A DNA stretch of 64,000 bases from Nitrosarchaeum sp. (GTDB lineage: Archaea > Thermoproteota > Nitrososphaeria > Nitrososphaerales > Nitrosopumilaceae): positions 157,288 through 221,287 of the forward strand of contig NSIR01000001.1 in assembly GCA_002737445.1 (NCBI GenBank), given 5' to 3'. Positions 17,408 through 26,553 of the stretch are shown in pieces. Made by a program: the position numbers and the translations under genes. How positions within the stretch are numbered: position 1 is the stretch's first letter; every line of letters begins with the position of its first letter. Below the pieces are notes generated by a model that did no database searches, was not told the origin of the DNA, and saw nothing but the letters and a program-made list of their open reading frames with translations.

Positions 17408-18574
17408 TTAGTTTTTACTTATTTTAATGAGAACGTTTTCGCCCTTACTTGAATTGTTTTGATACACTGTTCTTGTTTTGTATCCTTGCTTTTGTAGACA
17501 TCCGTCCAAAATTGACACCCACGGTAATGAATGTCCACTATTCAATTTTGATTCAACTGTTATGTTTTTTGTATTGGTATCAAAATTTACATGACCTGAA
17601 CACATGATTTGCAGTACTGCATCCATAATTTCAATAATTTCCTCCAGTGGTCTAGTTTTCAAATTAATTCCATTTTTTTCTAATAATTTGAGCATGTCTA
17701 AATCTGGTTTTTTTGTAATCATCGTAGCATTTAGTATGTGTGTTAATCCGTTTTCATTAATTATGCGTATTATTTTGTATATTTCCTGAGCTTCATTTTT
17801 TGTCATATCTGCTAGAGATTCAGTTCTAATTGCATTTTTCCAAATATCTAAAAATATTCTTGTTTGATTAATTCCTAGTACGTCTGTTGATGAAAATATT
17901 GCGCCCTTGCCATTTTCATTATCTACCATCAATACCTCGGTTTCATCAAAAACAAAACAATTCTGAACAATTTCTGATACTCTAATTTTTACTCCATTTG
18001 GAATTGTTCTGTATACCTCTGAGCAAATCTGTGAGGAAGGTAACAATAATTTTACTTCTAAATCTCTACGAATCACTGATAGTAATTGCTCTTTACATTC
18101 TCCTAACAGTGACAATCCCCACTGATCAACTATTATGTTGATTGAAGATTTTGAACCTTCAATCATGATTCTTAATTGTTCTAATACATTATTTACGCTA
18201 ACATGAAAATATCTTTTTTCCTCTGAACCTCTTGATTTTCTACTCTCTTCACTTGTTTTTTTAAGATTTGAAATTAAACTATTCATTGCATTAACTTTGT
18301 TAATTTGTTCATGAATAATTGAATCAAATGCATCCTCTGGTGCAATTACAGTACACATGATTGGCTTACTTTTAGAAATAATGACTAGTTTTTTATTTTC
18401 TAGCTTTAATAATGTAGGATAAATTTTGGTTCTTGGAATATCTGAATAATATGCAAGATCCCCTGCAGATATTGTTCCTTTTGAAATAAGTGCAACATAT
18501 GCCTGAGCCTCATATTTACTCAATCCAAATTCTTCAAGACTTACAGTTAATGCATGCTCATTTACCATGATCAT
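17408..18574 (-). CDS. TrmB-type transcriptional regulator
   Basis: 388 residues. N-terminal winged helix of TrmB type: EEFGLSKYEAQAYVALISKGTISAGDLAYYSDIPRTKIYPTL is seen at residues ~15-55, followed by a coiled coil (~85-110) and a PLD-like sensor part (~120-250), then a ~130-residue extension of unknown role. Start could be ATG 18574 or 18568. Divergent from the cdv operon; the 150-bp gap holds GTAAC/GTTAC repeats that could be its operators. Effector unknown: sugar-binding TrmB residues cannot be judged by eye. Confidence 0.85.
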   Translation of the reverse strand: MIMVNEHALTVSLEEFGLSKYEAQAYVALISKGTISAGDLAYYSDIPRTKIYPTLLKLENKKLVIISKSKPIMCTVIAPEDAFDSIIHEQINKVNAMNSLISNLKKTSEESRKSRGSEEKRYFHVSVNNVLEQLRIMIEGSKSSINIIVDQWGLSLLGECKEQLLSVIRRDLEVKLLLPSSQICSEVYRTIPNGVKIRVSEIVQNCFVFDETEVLMVDNENGKGAIFSSTDVLGINQTRIFLDIWKNAIRTESLADMTKNEAQEIYKIIRIINENGLTHILNATMITKKPDLDMLKLLEKNGINLKTRPLEEIIEIMDAVLQIMCSGHVNFDTNTKNITVESKLNSGHSLPWVSILDGCLQKQGYKTRTVYQNNSSKGENVLIKISKN

Positions 18575-18644
18575 TGTTTATACTTGATTAGGTAATACTA
18601 TGAGCTAAATTCCTTTACACAATTACTTAAAAAAATTCAAAATT

Positions 18645-18689
18645 GTAACCATAGTTACGTGTGACTGCGGTTACTGGCAAAATTGTTAC
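18645..18689. promoter_or_regulatory. GTAAC/GTTAC repeat array between trmB and the cdv operon
   Basis: GTAAC-CATA-GTTAC is an exact inverted repeat at 18645-18658; further GTTAC copies follow at 18670-18674 and 18685-18689, spaced 15-16 bp. The array sits between two divergent genes and upstream of the cdv-operon TATA region (AAATATCTATTTAC, near 18698-18712). An operator for the TrmB-type protein is the natural guess. Confidence 0.5.
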
Positions 18690-18725
18690 ACTGTCCTGAA
18701 ATATGAAATATCTATTTACTAATGT

Positions 18726-19286
18726 ATGATGTATAATTCAAATTTAATTGGAATGACTTGTGTGAATACATCTCAAACTGTGACTATTGTCCCCCGATTA
18801 GAATATTCTACCTGTTTACTTGATAGTATCATTGAGGTATTGAAAAGAAAACAAATTGAAATAAAAAAATTAAATCAAAATTTTATGGAATTAGATGACG
18901 GTGATCACACTTTTGTAAAAACAATTGATTTTGAGCGAACTATTGTTTTTTCATTAGAAACTCTTTCTCAAATTCAAAAAATAATGCATTCAATCTCTGG
19001 AATTACTAGTATACCTAAACTTTTACCTTTAACCATCCCTGTGATTAGAACTCTGAGTGCACAGCTTTTCACTTTACTGCCCTCTTGCAGTCAAAATCTT
19101 TCTGAATTATCGGTTTATTTGGGAAGTATTGTTTTAGATTCTGCAATTATTACTCATGCAAGATTTGATTTTAGTCAATCTAATCTTGAATCTGCTTCTT
19201 TACTAAATGAAGTAAAATTGATTGTAGACTCTAAAATAAGTAAGCAGTATCCTAATGTTGATTTTTCTAAAGTAGGCAATAATTGA
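18726..19286 (+). CDS. ESCRT-III (CdvB)-like helical protein, first gene of the CdvC operon
   Basis: 186 residues, mostly helical. Residues 98-140 (PKLLPLTIPVIRTL..., LLPSCSQNLSELS, GSIVLDSA) resemble the core helices of archaeal CdvB/ESCRT-III proteins, where a hydrophobic IPVVR-like helix is followed by L-x2-xxP and a G-x-I/L-xDA helix. This is pattern recognition, not a search result. The last 4 bp (TTGA) overlap the next gene, which abuts cdvC, so the three are one operon. Likely role, inferred: partner of the CdvC ATPase in cell division or membrane remodelling. Confidence 0.65.
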   Translation: MMYNSNLIGMTCVNTSQTVTIVPRLEYSTCLLDSIIEVLKRKQIEIKKLNQNFMELDDGDHTFVKTIDFERTIVFSLETLSQIQKIMHSISGITSIPKLLPLTIPVIRTLSAQLFTLLPSCSQNLSELSVYLGSIVLDSAIITHARFDFSQSNLESASLLNEVKLIVDSKISKQYPNVDFSKVGNN

Positions 19287-19780
19287 ATTTTCTCAACTCT
19301 AAACATGATTTTGCTAAACATATTGACAATATCCAATCACTTTCTACAAAAATTGAAAAAAAATTAACTACTTTTGATGCCCCTGATGTTAAAATTGATA
19401 AATTATCAGTTGAGGAATTACAAGATATTAATAAAATCGTGGGATTGGCAAATTTTTTGCTATTAAAATACGAAGATAAGAAAGAAACACGTGCAATTTT
19501 GCAGAATTTCGTATCAATTATCACTGAATCCGCACAATCTATTGAATCAGTTGACGATGAAATTTCTGAATTAATTTTATCTGCTGAATATTCAATTAAT
19601 AAAGTCAAAAATATGCATTCTAAATTTTCTGATAAATCTGACCTTGAAAAATCAACTTTGAATGAATTTACTGTGGATTCACCTAAAATTAGTCCAATTA
19701 ATTTAACCAATTTTGTTACACCGATTAACACGTCTGAATACCAACAAAATAATCTAGAGAATAGTGTGCAAGTGATTTAA
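19283..19780 (+). CDS. Helical protein of the CdvC operon, unknown function
   Basis: 165 residues. TTG start at 19283 inside the stop of the previous gene (TTGA); TAA at 19778-19780 directly followed by the cdvC ATG. Predicted: one or more long helices up to residue ~125, then a Pro/Asn/Thr-rich tail (SPKISPINLTNFVTPINTS) that could be a MIT-interacting motif of the kind CdvB uses to bind the CdvC MIT domain. The tail reading is inference. No named family. Confidence 0.65.
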   Translation: MNFLNSKHDFAKHIDNIQSLSTKIEKKLTTFDAPDVKIDKLSVEELQDINKIVGLANFLLLKYEDKKETRAILQNFVSIITESAQSIESVDDEISELILSAEYSINKVKNMHSKFSDKSDLEKSTLNEFTVDSPKISPINLTNFVTPINTSEYQQNNLENSVQVI

Positions 19781-20974
19781 ATGAGTTTAGCCCCACAAGA
19801 ACTAGAAAATAATGCAAGCAAGTATGCTTCAGAGGCAATAAAATTTGATTCACAAGGAGCTCGAGGTATGGCTATCACACATTACCAACATGCGATTGAT
19901 TCACTTGTAAAGCTGTTACAACTTTATCCCACAAGCAAACTTAATTCTATTTACAAAGACAGATGCAATTCTTATCATAATCGAATTAAAGCCCTCCAAG
20001 AATCACGTGGAGTTGAGCCTGCAGTTGATCCAAACGCTTCTCCTAAAGAACAAAAAGATTCTGTTAAAAGACAGACAGATGAAAATGATTTTGAAGATCT
20101 TATACTAAAAGAAAAACCAAATGTTAGTTGGAGTGAAGTAATTGGATTGGATGATGCAAAAAATGCATTGCGTGAATCAATAGTTTATCCTACAAAAAGA
20201 CCTGATTTATTTCCTTTAGGCTGGCCAAAGGGCATGCTTCTTTATGGTCCACCTGGAACTGGAAAAACAATGTTAGCAGCTGCAACTGCAAATGAAATGG
20301 ATGGTTATTTCATTAATGTTGATGCTGCATCTATGATGAGTAAATGGTTGGGGGAAGCTGAAAAAAATGTTTCAAAATTATTTGCTATGGCAAGAAGTTA
20401 TGCTGAAAAAGAAGGTAAACCTGTAATTCTTTTTGTTGATGAAGTTGATTCTCTTTTAGGTTCTAGAAGTAGTGAAGTCGGTGGAGAGGTTAGAACTAAA
20501 AATCAATTTTTGACAGAAATGGATGGTGTTAATAGTAAAGGTAAAAATTTAATGCTTTATGTTATTGGGGCTACAAACAAACCTTGGAGTCTTGATTGGC
20601 CATTTCTTAGAAGATTCCAAAAACGAATTTACGTTTCACTTCCAACTCAAGAAGCAAGAGAAAAATTATTTGAACAATATACTGCTCCATTAAGAAAAGA
20701 TCCCAAAGTAAACGTCAAAGAACTTGCAAAATTATTTGATGGATATAGTGCAAGTGATATCAAGGATGTTTGCCAAGCTGCTCAAATTAAGGCAGTTCAT
20801 GAAATTTTCAATGCTCCGGATTATCATGAACCAATATCAGGGGAAGTTCCAATACTGCCACGTGAACTAACTACTGATGACTTTAAGATAATTATGGAAA
20901 GACGAAAACCAAGCGTTTCACTTGAAATGATCCGTGCATATTTCAAATGGAGTGAAGAATTCCGTGCACTTTGA
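19781..20974 (+). CDS. cdvC: CdvC, Vps4-like AAA ATPase of the archaeal ESCRT division system
   Basis: Disassembles ESCRT-III (CdvB) polymers during cell division. 397 residues: N-terminal MIT domain (~1-75; LENNASKYASEAIKFDSQG, ITHYQHAIDSLVKLL), linker, AAA core with Walker A GPPGTGKT (156-163), Walker B ILFVDEVD (216-223), GSRS arginine-side loop, and Arg finger region FLRRFQKRIY. Vps4-like C-terminal helix (AYFKWSEEFRAL). Last gene of a three-gene operon with no gap to the gene before. In thaumarchaea cdvA, cdvB and cdvC are scattered, so the upstream genes are of interest. Confidence 0.95.
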   Translation: MSLAPQELENNASKYASEAIKFDSQGARGMAITHYQHAIDSLVKLLQLYPTSKLNSIYKDRCNSYHNRIKALQESRGVEPAVDPNASPKEQKDSVKRQTDENDFEDLILKEKPNVSWSEVIGLDDAKNALRESIVYPTKRPDLFPLGWPKGMLLYGPPGTGKTMLAAATANEMDGYFINVDAASMMSKWLGEAEKNVSKLFAMARSYAEKEGKPVILFVDEVDSLLGSRSSEVGGEVRTKNQFLTEMDGVNSKGKNLMLYVIGATNKPWSLDWPFLRRFQKRIYVSLPTQEAREKLFEQYTAPLRKDPKVNVKELAKLFDGYSASDIKDVCQAAQIKAVHEIFNAPDYHEPISGEVPILPRELTTDDFKIIMERRKPSVSLEMIRAYFKWSEEFRAL

Positions 20975-21111
20975 GAAATTTTCAATTTAAATTTACGATC
21001 AACTTTCAAAAAACTTAAATCTACAATCAAAAGAACTCGTCGAGGGTTACAATTACTACAAAGAAATCAAGACACACAAACAAATTCGGAAAGATAATTC
21101 TTGATAATGGT

Positions 21112-22203
21112 GTGGTTTTAGATGGCATGGGATTTGGTCATTCTACAACCGTTTTTGGTGAAATCGTCTTTAATACCGGAATGGTGGGATATGCTGAAAC
21201 CCTGACAGATCCCTCATACAGTGGACAAATTCTTACACTTACATATCCTCTAGTGGGAAACTATGGAGTACCAGATCCATCAATTAAGGATCAAGATGGA
21301 ATTTCAAAGTTTTTTGAATCTGATAAAATTCAACTGAGGGGATTAATTGTTCATGAACTTTCTTTAACTGCAAGTCATTGGAATTTATCCATGACTCTTG
21401 ATGAGTGGATGTATAATGAAAAAATTCCTGGGATTTCTGGAATTGATACACGTGCACTAACAAAAAATATTCGTACCGGTGGAGTGATGATGGCAGCTTT
21501 GGTAGTATCTGAAACTGAAATTAATGTAGATGAAATAAAAAAACAACTTGCCGCTGCTCCAAATTATAATTCAGAACAATTCATGGATATAGTATCAACT
21601 AAACAGGAAGTAGTGTATGGCTCTGAGGAAAAATCTGTTGTTGTAATTGACACTGGTGCAAAAAATGCAATACTACGAAGTATTCGTGAACTTGGATACA
21701 AAGTAATAAAATTACCTTGGAATACTTCATTTGAAAAAATCATGTCTTACAATCCAAAAGGTGTTGTAATTAGTAATGGTCCAGGTGATCCTCAAAAATG
21801 TTCAGACACTATAGATACTGCAAGAAAACTTATTGAAAAAAATATTCCGACTCTTGGAATTTGTTTAGGTGCACAAATAATTGGTATTGCTGGAAACACA
21901 CAAACTTACAAATTAAAATATGGTCATCGTGGACAAAACAAACCATGTGTAAATTTGGATAACAATCAAATTTATGTTACAAGTCAGAATCATGGTTACG
22001 GTATTACACCTGAATCATTACAATCATCTGAATTTGATCTATGGTTTACAAACGCAGACGATAAAACAGTCGAGGGAATAAAACATAAAAAACAAAACTG
22101 TATTGCAGTTCAGTTTCATCCAGAAGCTGCACCGGGCCCTTATGATTGTAAATTCGTATTTGAAGAACTCAAACACCTTATGGAGGAAGGCAAATCTGCC
22201 TAA
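21112..22203 (+). CDS. carA: Carbamoyl-phosphate synthase small (glutaminase) subunit
   Basis: Supplies ammonia from glutamine to CarB for arginine and pyrimidine synthesis. 363 residues from the first canonical start (GTG 21112). Class I amidotransferase domain with LGICLGAQIIG (nucleophile Cys) and VQFHPEAAPG (His), and the N-terminal CarA domain (FNTGMVGYAETLTDPSY). The frame stays open upstream to 21019 and the 20 codons before 21112 read like a real CarA N-terminus (TNKFGKIILDNG), yet contain no ATG, GTG or TTG. A TATA-like CTTAAATCT at 21013-21021 and GAGGG at 21042-21046 point to a start at ATT 21052 or GTT 21046. Overlaps carB. Confidence 0.93.
   Translation: MVLDGMGFGHSTTVFGEIVFNTGMVGYAETLTDPSYSGQILTLTYPLVGNYGVPDPSIKDQDGISKFFESDKIQLRGLIVHELSLTASHWNLSMTLDEWMYNEKIPGISGIDTRALTKNIRTGGVMMAALVVSETEINVDEIKKQLAAAPNYNSEQFMDIVSTKQEVVYGSEEKSVVVIDTGAKNAILRSIRELGYKVIKLPWNTSFEKIMSYNPKGVVISNGPGDPQKCSDTIDTARKLIEKNIPTLGICLGAQIIGIAGNTQTYKLKYGHRGQNKPCVNLDNNQIYVTSQNHGYGITPESLQSSEFDLWFTNADDKTVEGIKHKKQNCIAVQFHPEAAPGPYDCKFVFEELKHLMEEGKSA
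22182..22190 (+). promoter_or_regulatory. Strong Shine-Dalgarno site in front of a CTG codon (carB start)
   Basis: GGAGGAAGG lies inside the 3' end of carA, 5 nt before CTG at 22196. That CTG opens the carB frame with residues LPKNESIKKILVLGSG, the expected CarB N-terminus. No ATG, GTG or TTG exists in that frame between here and the in-frame TAA at 22277; the nearest upstream one is TTG 22160, with no such ribosome site. CTG is therefore the best-supported start. Confidence 0.6.
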
Positions 22204-25200
22204 GAATGAGTCGATAAAGAAAATTCTTGTACTTGGTAGTGGGGCCATAAAAATCGGAGAAGCCGGCGAAAGTCGCTAAAACGACCGTCAATTTGACTAC
22301 TCCGGAAGCCAATGCCTCAAAGCAATACACGAAGATGGATTGAAAAGTGTACTAATCAATCCAAACATTGCAACAATTCAGACTGATACCAGATTTGCAA
22401 ATAAGGTGTACTTGCTACCTGTGAATGTAGAGTATGTAGAATCTATTATCGAAAAGGAAAGACCTGATGGCATCATGCTTGCATATGGGGGGCAGACTGC
22501 TTTGAATTGTGGTGTAAATCTTGCACAAGCAGGTATTCTTGAAAAATACGGGGTACATGTTTTAGGTACACAAATTCCTGGAATACAGCAAACTGAGGAT
22601 CGACAACTCTTCAAAGATGCTATGAATCAATGCAATGTTCCAATTTTAAAAAGTAGAACTGTACGAAATTTTATAGATGCAAAAGATATTGCTCAGGAAT
22701 TAGGTTATCCTGTAATTATTAGAGTTGCATATACTCTTGGTGGAAAAGGAGGCGGGGTTGCATATAATGAAATTGAGTTACATGAAATTGTTGAACGAGG
22801 ATTAAGAGCAAGTCTTGTTGGTCAAGTTTTAATTGAAGAATACATTGGACACTGGAAACAAATTGAATACGAAGTAATGCAAGATTATGTTGGAAATAAT
22901 GTAATTGTATGTAATATGGAAAATGTTCTTTCAATGAAAGTTCACACGGGTGATAATATTGTAGTTGCACCTTCACAAACAATTGATAATAGAGAATATC
23001 ATATGTTGCGCTCTGCAGCTCTACGAGCAACAAAACATGTTGGAATTGTAGGTGAATGTAACATTCAGTATGGATTGGATCCTGATTCTGATAGATACGT
23101 AGCTATAGAAATTAATCCTAGATTATCTCGCTCTTCTGCACTTGCAAGTAAAGCCACTGGTTACCCATTGGCATACATGTCTGCAAAAATTGGATTGGGA
23201 TATACGCTACCTGAATTGGAAAATAGAATCACCAAAGCAACTACTGCCTGTTTTGAGCCTTCATTAGATTATATTGTATGTAAACACCCTCGATGGGATT
23301 TTGCAAAATTTGATCTTGTGAAACGAAAACTTGGACCTACTATGAAATCTGTTGGAGAAGTAATGGCCATAGGGCGTACTTTTGAGGAATCATTACAAAA
23401 ATCAATTCGTATGTTGGATATTGGAAATGACGGTCTTGTTTTAAATCGAAATAATATGAAATCATATAGTGAAGAGGAAATAGAAGATCACCTCTCTAAT
23501 TCAGATGATTTAATCTTGTATTATGTAGCAGTTGCACTTACTATGGGAATCACTGTTGAAAGAATCTATAAACTTTCAGCGATTGATCCTTGGTTTATTG
23601 AAAAAATAAAAAATATTGTAGATGTTGAAAATAAATTAAAACAAAAACCACTTAGTACTGCATTACTTTGGGAATCCAAAAAGATGGGATTTTCAGATAA
23701 ACAAATTGCACGTGCTAAAGATAGGTTACCTAAAGAAATACGTGAAATACGTAAAAAAGCAGGAGTACTGCCCTCAGTAAAACAAATTGATACTTTGGCT
23801 GCTGAATGGCCTGCAGTTACAAACTATCTCTATCTTACATACGGCGGTATGGAAAATGATATTAAAATTTCACCTAATGAAAGAGGCGTAATTGTTCTTG
23901 GTGCTGGTCCATATAGAATTGGTAGCAGTGTTGAATTTGATTGGGGTACGGTTAACATGGTTTGGGGTTTACAAGAAAACGGGGAAAAAATAGTTTCAGT
24001 TGTAAATTGCAATCCTGAGACTGTTTCAACGGATTATGATATTTGCAGTAGGCTGTATTTTGAAGAATTAACTTTGGAGAGAATTTTAGATATAGCCGAA
24101 TTTGAAAATCCTACAGGTATAGTGACTTGTGTTGGAGGTCAAACTGCAAATAATTTGACATTAGATCTTGCAAATAATGGTATTAGCATAATGGGTACAA
24201 GTGCCCTTGATGTTGATAGAGCTGAAAACCGTTCAAAATTCAGTGCCGAATTAGATAAATTACATATTCAACAGCCCCGTTGGCAAGCGTTTTCAAATAC
24301 TGCAGACGCGAAAAGTTTTGCGCAAGACGTTGGGTTCCCAGTAATTGTTAGACCTTCATACGTACTTTCTGGTGCTGCAATGAAAGTTGTATGGTCACAA
24401 GATGAATTAAAAAAATATGTAAAGGAAGCTACAGATGTATCTCCAGATTACCCAGTTGTAATTTCAAAATTCATGCTAAATTCCCTAGAAGTTGATGTTG
24501 ATGGAGTTAGTGATGGAACTGATGTTTTAATTGGAGCGATAGTTGAACACATTGAAAGTGCAGGTGTTCATTCAGGGGATGCAATGATGTGCATACCTCC
24601 ATGGAGATTAAATAATAAAACAATTGAGACTATCACTGAATATTCTACAAATATTGCAAAAACGTTTAATGTCAAAGGACCATTTAATTTACAATTTTTA
24701 ATTCATGATGATCATGTGTATGTAATTGAATTAAATATTCGAGCATCACGTTCCATGCCATTTGTATCAAAACTTGTCAAGACGAATCTTATTTCATTAG
24801 CTGCAAAAGCAATACTGGGTAAACCTCTTCCTAAATTATCTGAAAACAAATGGCAAAAAATTCCAAACTTTGGAATCAAGGTACCACAATTTTCATTCAT
24901 GCAACTTGAGGGTGCCGATATACGACTTGGTGTAGAAATGCAATCTACTGGTGAGGTCGCATGTTTTGGTACAAGCTTTTACGATGCATTAGCTAAAGGA
25001 CTTATTTCTGCTGGATACACTTTACCAAAAACAGGTACAGCACTTGTAACTGTAGGTGGATCTCAAAATAAGGAAAAATTATTGCAATCTATTGCACGAT
25101 TAAAAAATCTTGGATTTAAGATTCTTGCAACTGAACATACTGCAGAATTTTTTGAGGAAAAAATCGGTGATATTGAAATAGTTCATAAAATCTCCGAGCC

Positions 25201-25462
25201 TACCAGAAAACCAAACATTGCAGATTTACTTTATGAGCGAAAAATTGATTTTATTATTAATATTCCAAGCACATCCACCATTGAAAAATATGTTGGAATG
25301 CTTGAAGACGAATATCAAATTAGACGAAAATCATTGGAATTGGGAATTCCGGTTCTTACTACTATAGAATTGGCTGATTCTTTTGTTAAAACTTTGGAAT
25401 GGCTTAAGGATAATGATACAACAAAGGATCCAATTGAACCATATGATAAAATAGATTACTAG
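22196..25462 (+). CDS. carB: Carbamoyl-phosphate synthase large subunit, interrupted by a putative 21-nt intron
   Basis: Makes carbamoyl phosphate from bicarbonate, ammonia and 2 ATP. Two ATP-grasp halves: LGGKGGGVAYNE and INPRLSRSSALASKATGYPLA in the first, GAGPYRIGSSVEFDWGTVN opening the second, IELNIRASRSMPFVSKL, then the C-terminal MGS domain. Coding from CTG 22196 with bases 22271-22291 removed gives 1081 residues, the normal length (E. coli about 1073), and the junction reads KIGEAGE-FDYSGSQ as in all CarB. Unspliced, TAA at 22277 would stop translation after 27 codons; the first ordinary start after it (TTG 22340) would drop about 40 conserved residues of the first nucleotide-binding fold. 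Overlaps carA by 8 bp. Confidence 0.93.
22254..22305 (+). other. Putative archaeal BHB intron in carB (intron 22271-22291)
   Basis: Central 4-bp helix GGCG (22265-22268) with CGTC (22286-22289, one G-U pair); 3-nt bulges AAA (22269-22271) and AAT (22290-22292); inner helix GTCG (22272-22275) with CGAC (22282-22285), loop CTAAAA. Archaeal splicing endonuclease cuts after the second bulge nucleotide, here 22270/22271 and 22291/22292, which removes exactly the 21 extra nt. No helix directly abuts the second bulge, so this is a relaxed motif; a 6-bp outer pairing TCGGAG (22254-22259) with CTCCGG (22300-22305) follows an internal loop. Codons around it are unusually GC-ending for this genome, as expected if the RNA fold is selected. 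Confidence 0.72.
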
Positions 25463-25560
25463 TAAATTCTTTTTCTCCTTCTAGCATCATTACTGGTTTT
25501 GAAGACATTGTTCTTGTTTTTAGCATCAAAGTTATACCATGGACATTGAATTAAATTCTT

Positions 25561-25863
25561 GTGACAAATGACTCTGATAGAATAAAATCTATAGTTTCTG
25601 AAAACCGAGTAAAATTACATCTTTTTGAGCCAAGTCAAAGAAAAATTTGGACTGTAGTTGGAAAAAGTAAAGAACATTGGTTAGATCCTGATGCTGAGTA
25701 TTGCTCGTGTCTTGGATATTTTTTTGGTAGATTAAATCAAAAAACAACTTGCTATCATTTAGAATCAGTACATTTAGCTAAGTCTGAAAATAAAATAGAT
25801 ACAATTAGATTCTCTGATGATGAATATGGTGATTTTATTTCTGGATTGATTCTTGATTTATAA
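25561..25863 (+). CDS. Small SWIM zinc-finger protein
   Basis: 100 residues from GTG 25561. Contains the SWIM signature CxCx(n)CxH: CSC near residues 48-50, then TTCYHLESVHLA (C at ~65, H at ~67). SWIM domains bind DNA or proteins; archaeal short forms occur alone or with recombination proteins. No partner gene is adjacent. The upstream AAGTTATACC region (25529-25538) could be its promoter, placing the start about 27 bp downstream. Confidence 0.8.
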   Translation: MTNDSDRIKSIVSENRVKLHLFEPSQRKIWTVVGKSKEHWLDPDAEYCSCLGYFFGRLNQKTTCYHLESVHLAKSENKIDTIRFSDDEYGDFISGLILDL

Positions 25864-25910
25864 AAATTCCATTTAGAACTTTTTATTAACTAGAAATAAA
25901 TTAAAATATT

Positions 25911-26162
25911 ATGGATGAGGATCAATACAACTCACTAATTGACAAAATAACTACGATGATGGAAGAGGATGGATTATCTGTAGATGAACAAAATCCTGAA
26001 AAACTAGAAAAATATGTTGCTCAAACAAAATTAAATTCAGAATTTAATGACGAGGATGCTTTAAAATTAGTTTATGAATCATTACTTTATTTTAAATTAA
26101 AAAATTTAGATTCTGGTGACCCTCTTCAAAAGGGCGATGAGTTTGGAGCTGGATTTAGTTAA
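25911..26162 (+). CDS. Small acidic helical protein, unknown function
   Basis: 83 residues, ATG at 25911. Acidic, helical, with LIDKITTMMEEDGLSVDE and a Gly/Phe-rich C-terminus (GDEFGAGFS). ATTAAAATATT just upstream. Ends 2 bp before the convergent stop of the next gene. No family recognised. Confidence 0.62.
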   Translation: MDEDQYNSLIDKITTMMEEDGLSVDEQNPEKLEKYVAQTKLNSEFNDEDALKLVYESLLYFKLKNLDSGDPLQKGDEFGAGFS

Positions 26163-26164
26163 TT

Positions 26165-26464
26165 CTATCCTAACGGAATAGATTCAATATCGTCCTTTGA
26201 TACCCCTTTCCAAAGTCCGATCACTCCTTCGGCTTTTACCTCTTCAACTTTAGTTATGAGTTGAATTTTTATGTGATCTGGTGTAGGTGGCATCCAAAGC
26301 ATTGCCATGTAATCTCCAATATTTCCGACTTTATTTGGTGATGCCATTACAATTTTCTCCTTTGAAAATCCTTTTGATATTAGGGCATTTTCTGCTTTTT
26401 CTTGAAGATCCATTCTTCCATGTGTGAATAGATAGATGTTTTTTTGGTTGTCAATATTTGCCAT
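26165..26464 (-). CDS. Conserved-looking hypothetical protein
   Basis: 99 residues, ATG at 26464. Pattern of alternating strands and helices (KNIYLFTHGRMDLQEKAENALISKGF, then IKIQLITKVEEVKAEGVIGLW), suggesting a small alpha/beta fold. No catalytic motif and no family recognised. Divergent from the A-ATPase subunit F gene, 89 bp between starts. Confidence 0.62.
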   Translation of the reverse strand: MANIDNQKNIYLFTHGRMDLQEKAENALISKGFSKEKIVMASPNKVGNIGDYMAMLWMPPTPDHIKIQLITKVEEVKAEGVIGLWKGVSKDDIESIPLG

Positions 26465-26553
26465 ATTTTGCTAGATTTTTTTAAGTAAATCAATCTTTCC
26501 AGATCTTTTACGTACCAAAAAGGGTTAAATTAGAATAAACAAAAATTTTATCT

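Noticed and set aside
22274-22287. Alternative register of the carB intron (22269-22289)
   Set aside because: It allows a 4-bp AAGT/ATTT helix but bulges fall 5' of the helix strands, opposite to the archaeal motif, and the inner stem is only 2 bp.
22196-22340. carB as a pseudogene because of the early in-frame TAA
   Set aside because: The rest of carB (over 1000 codons) is undamaged, carA is intact, and the extra 21 nt match a splice element exactly; decay would not produce this.
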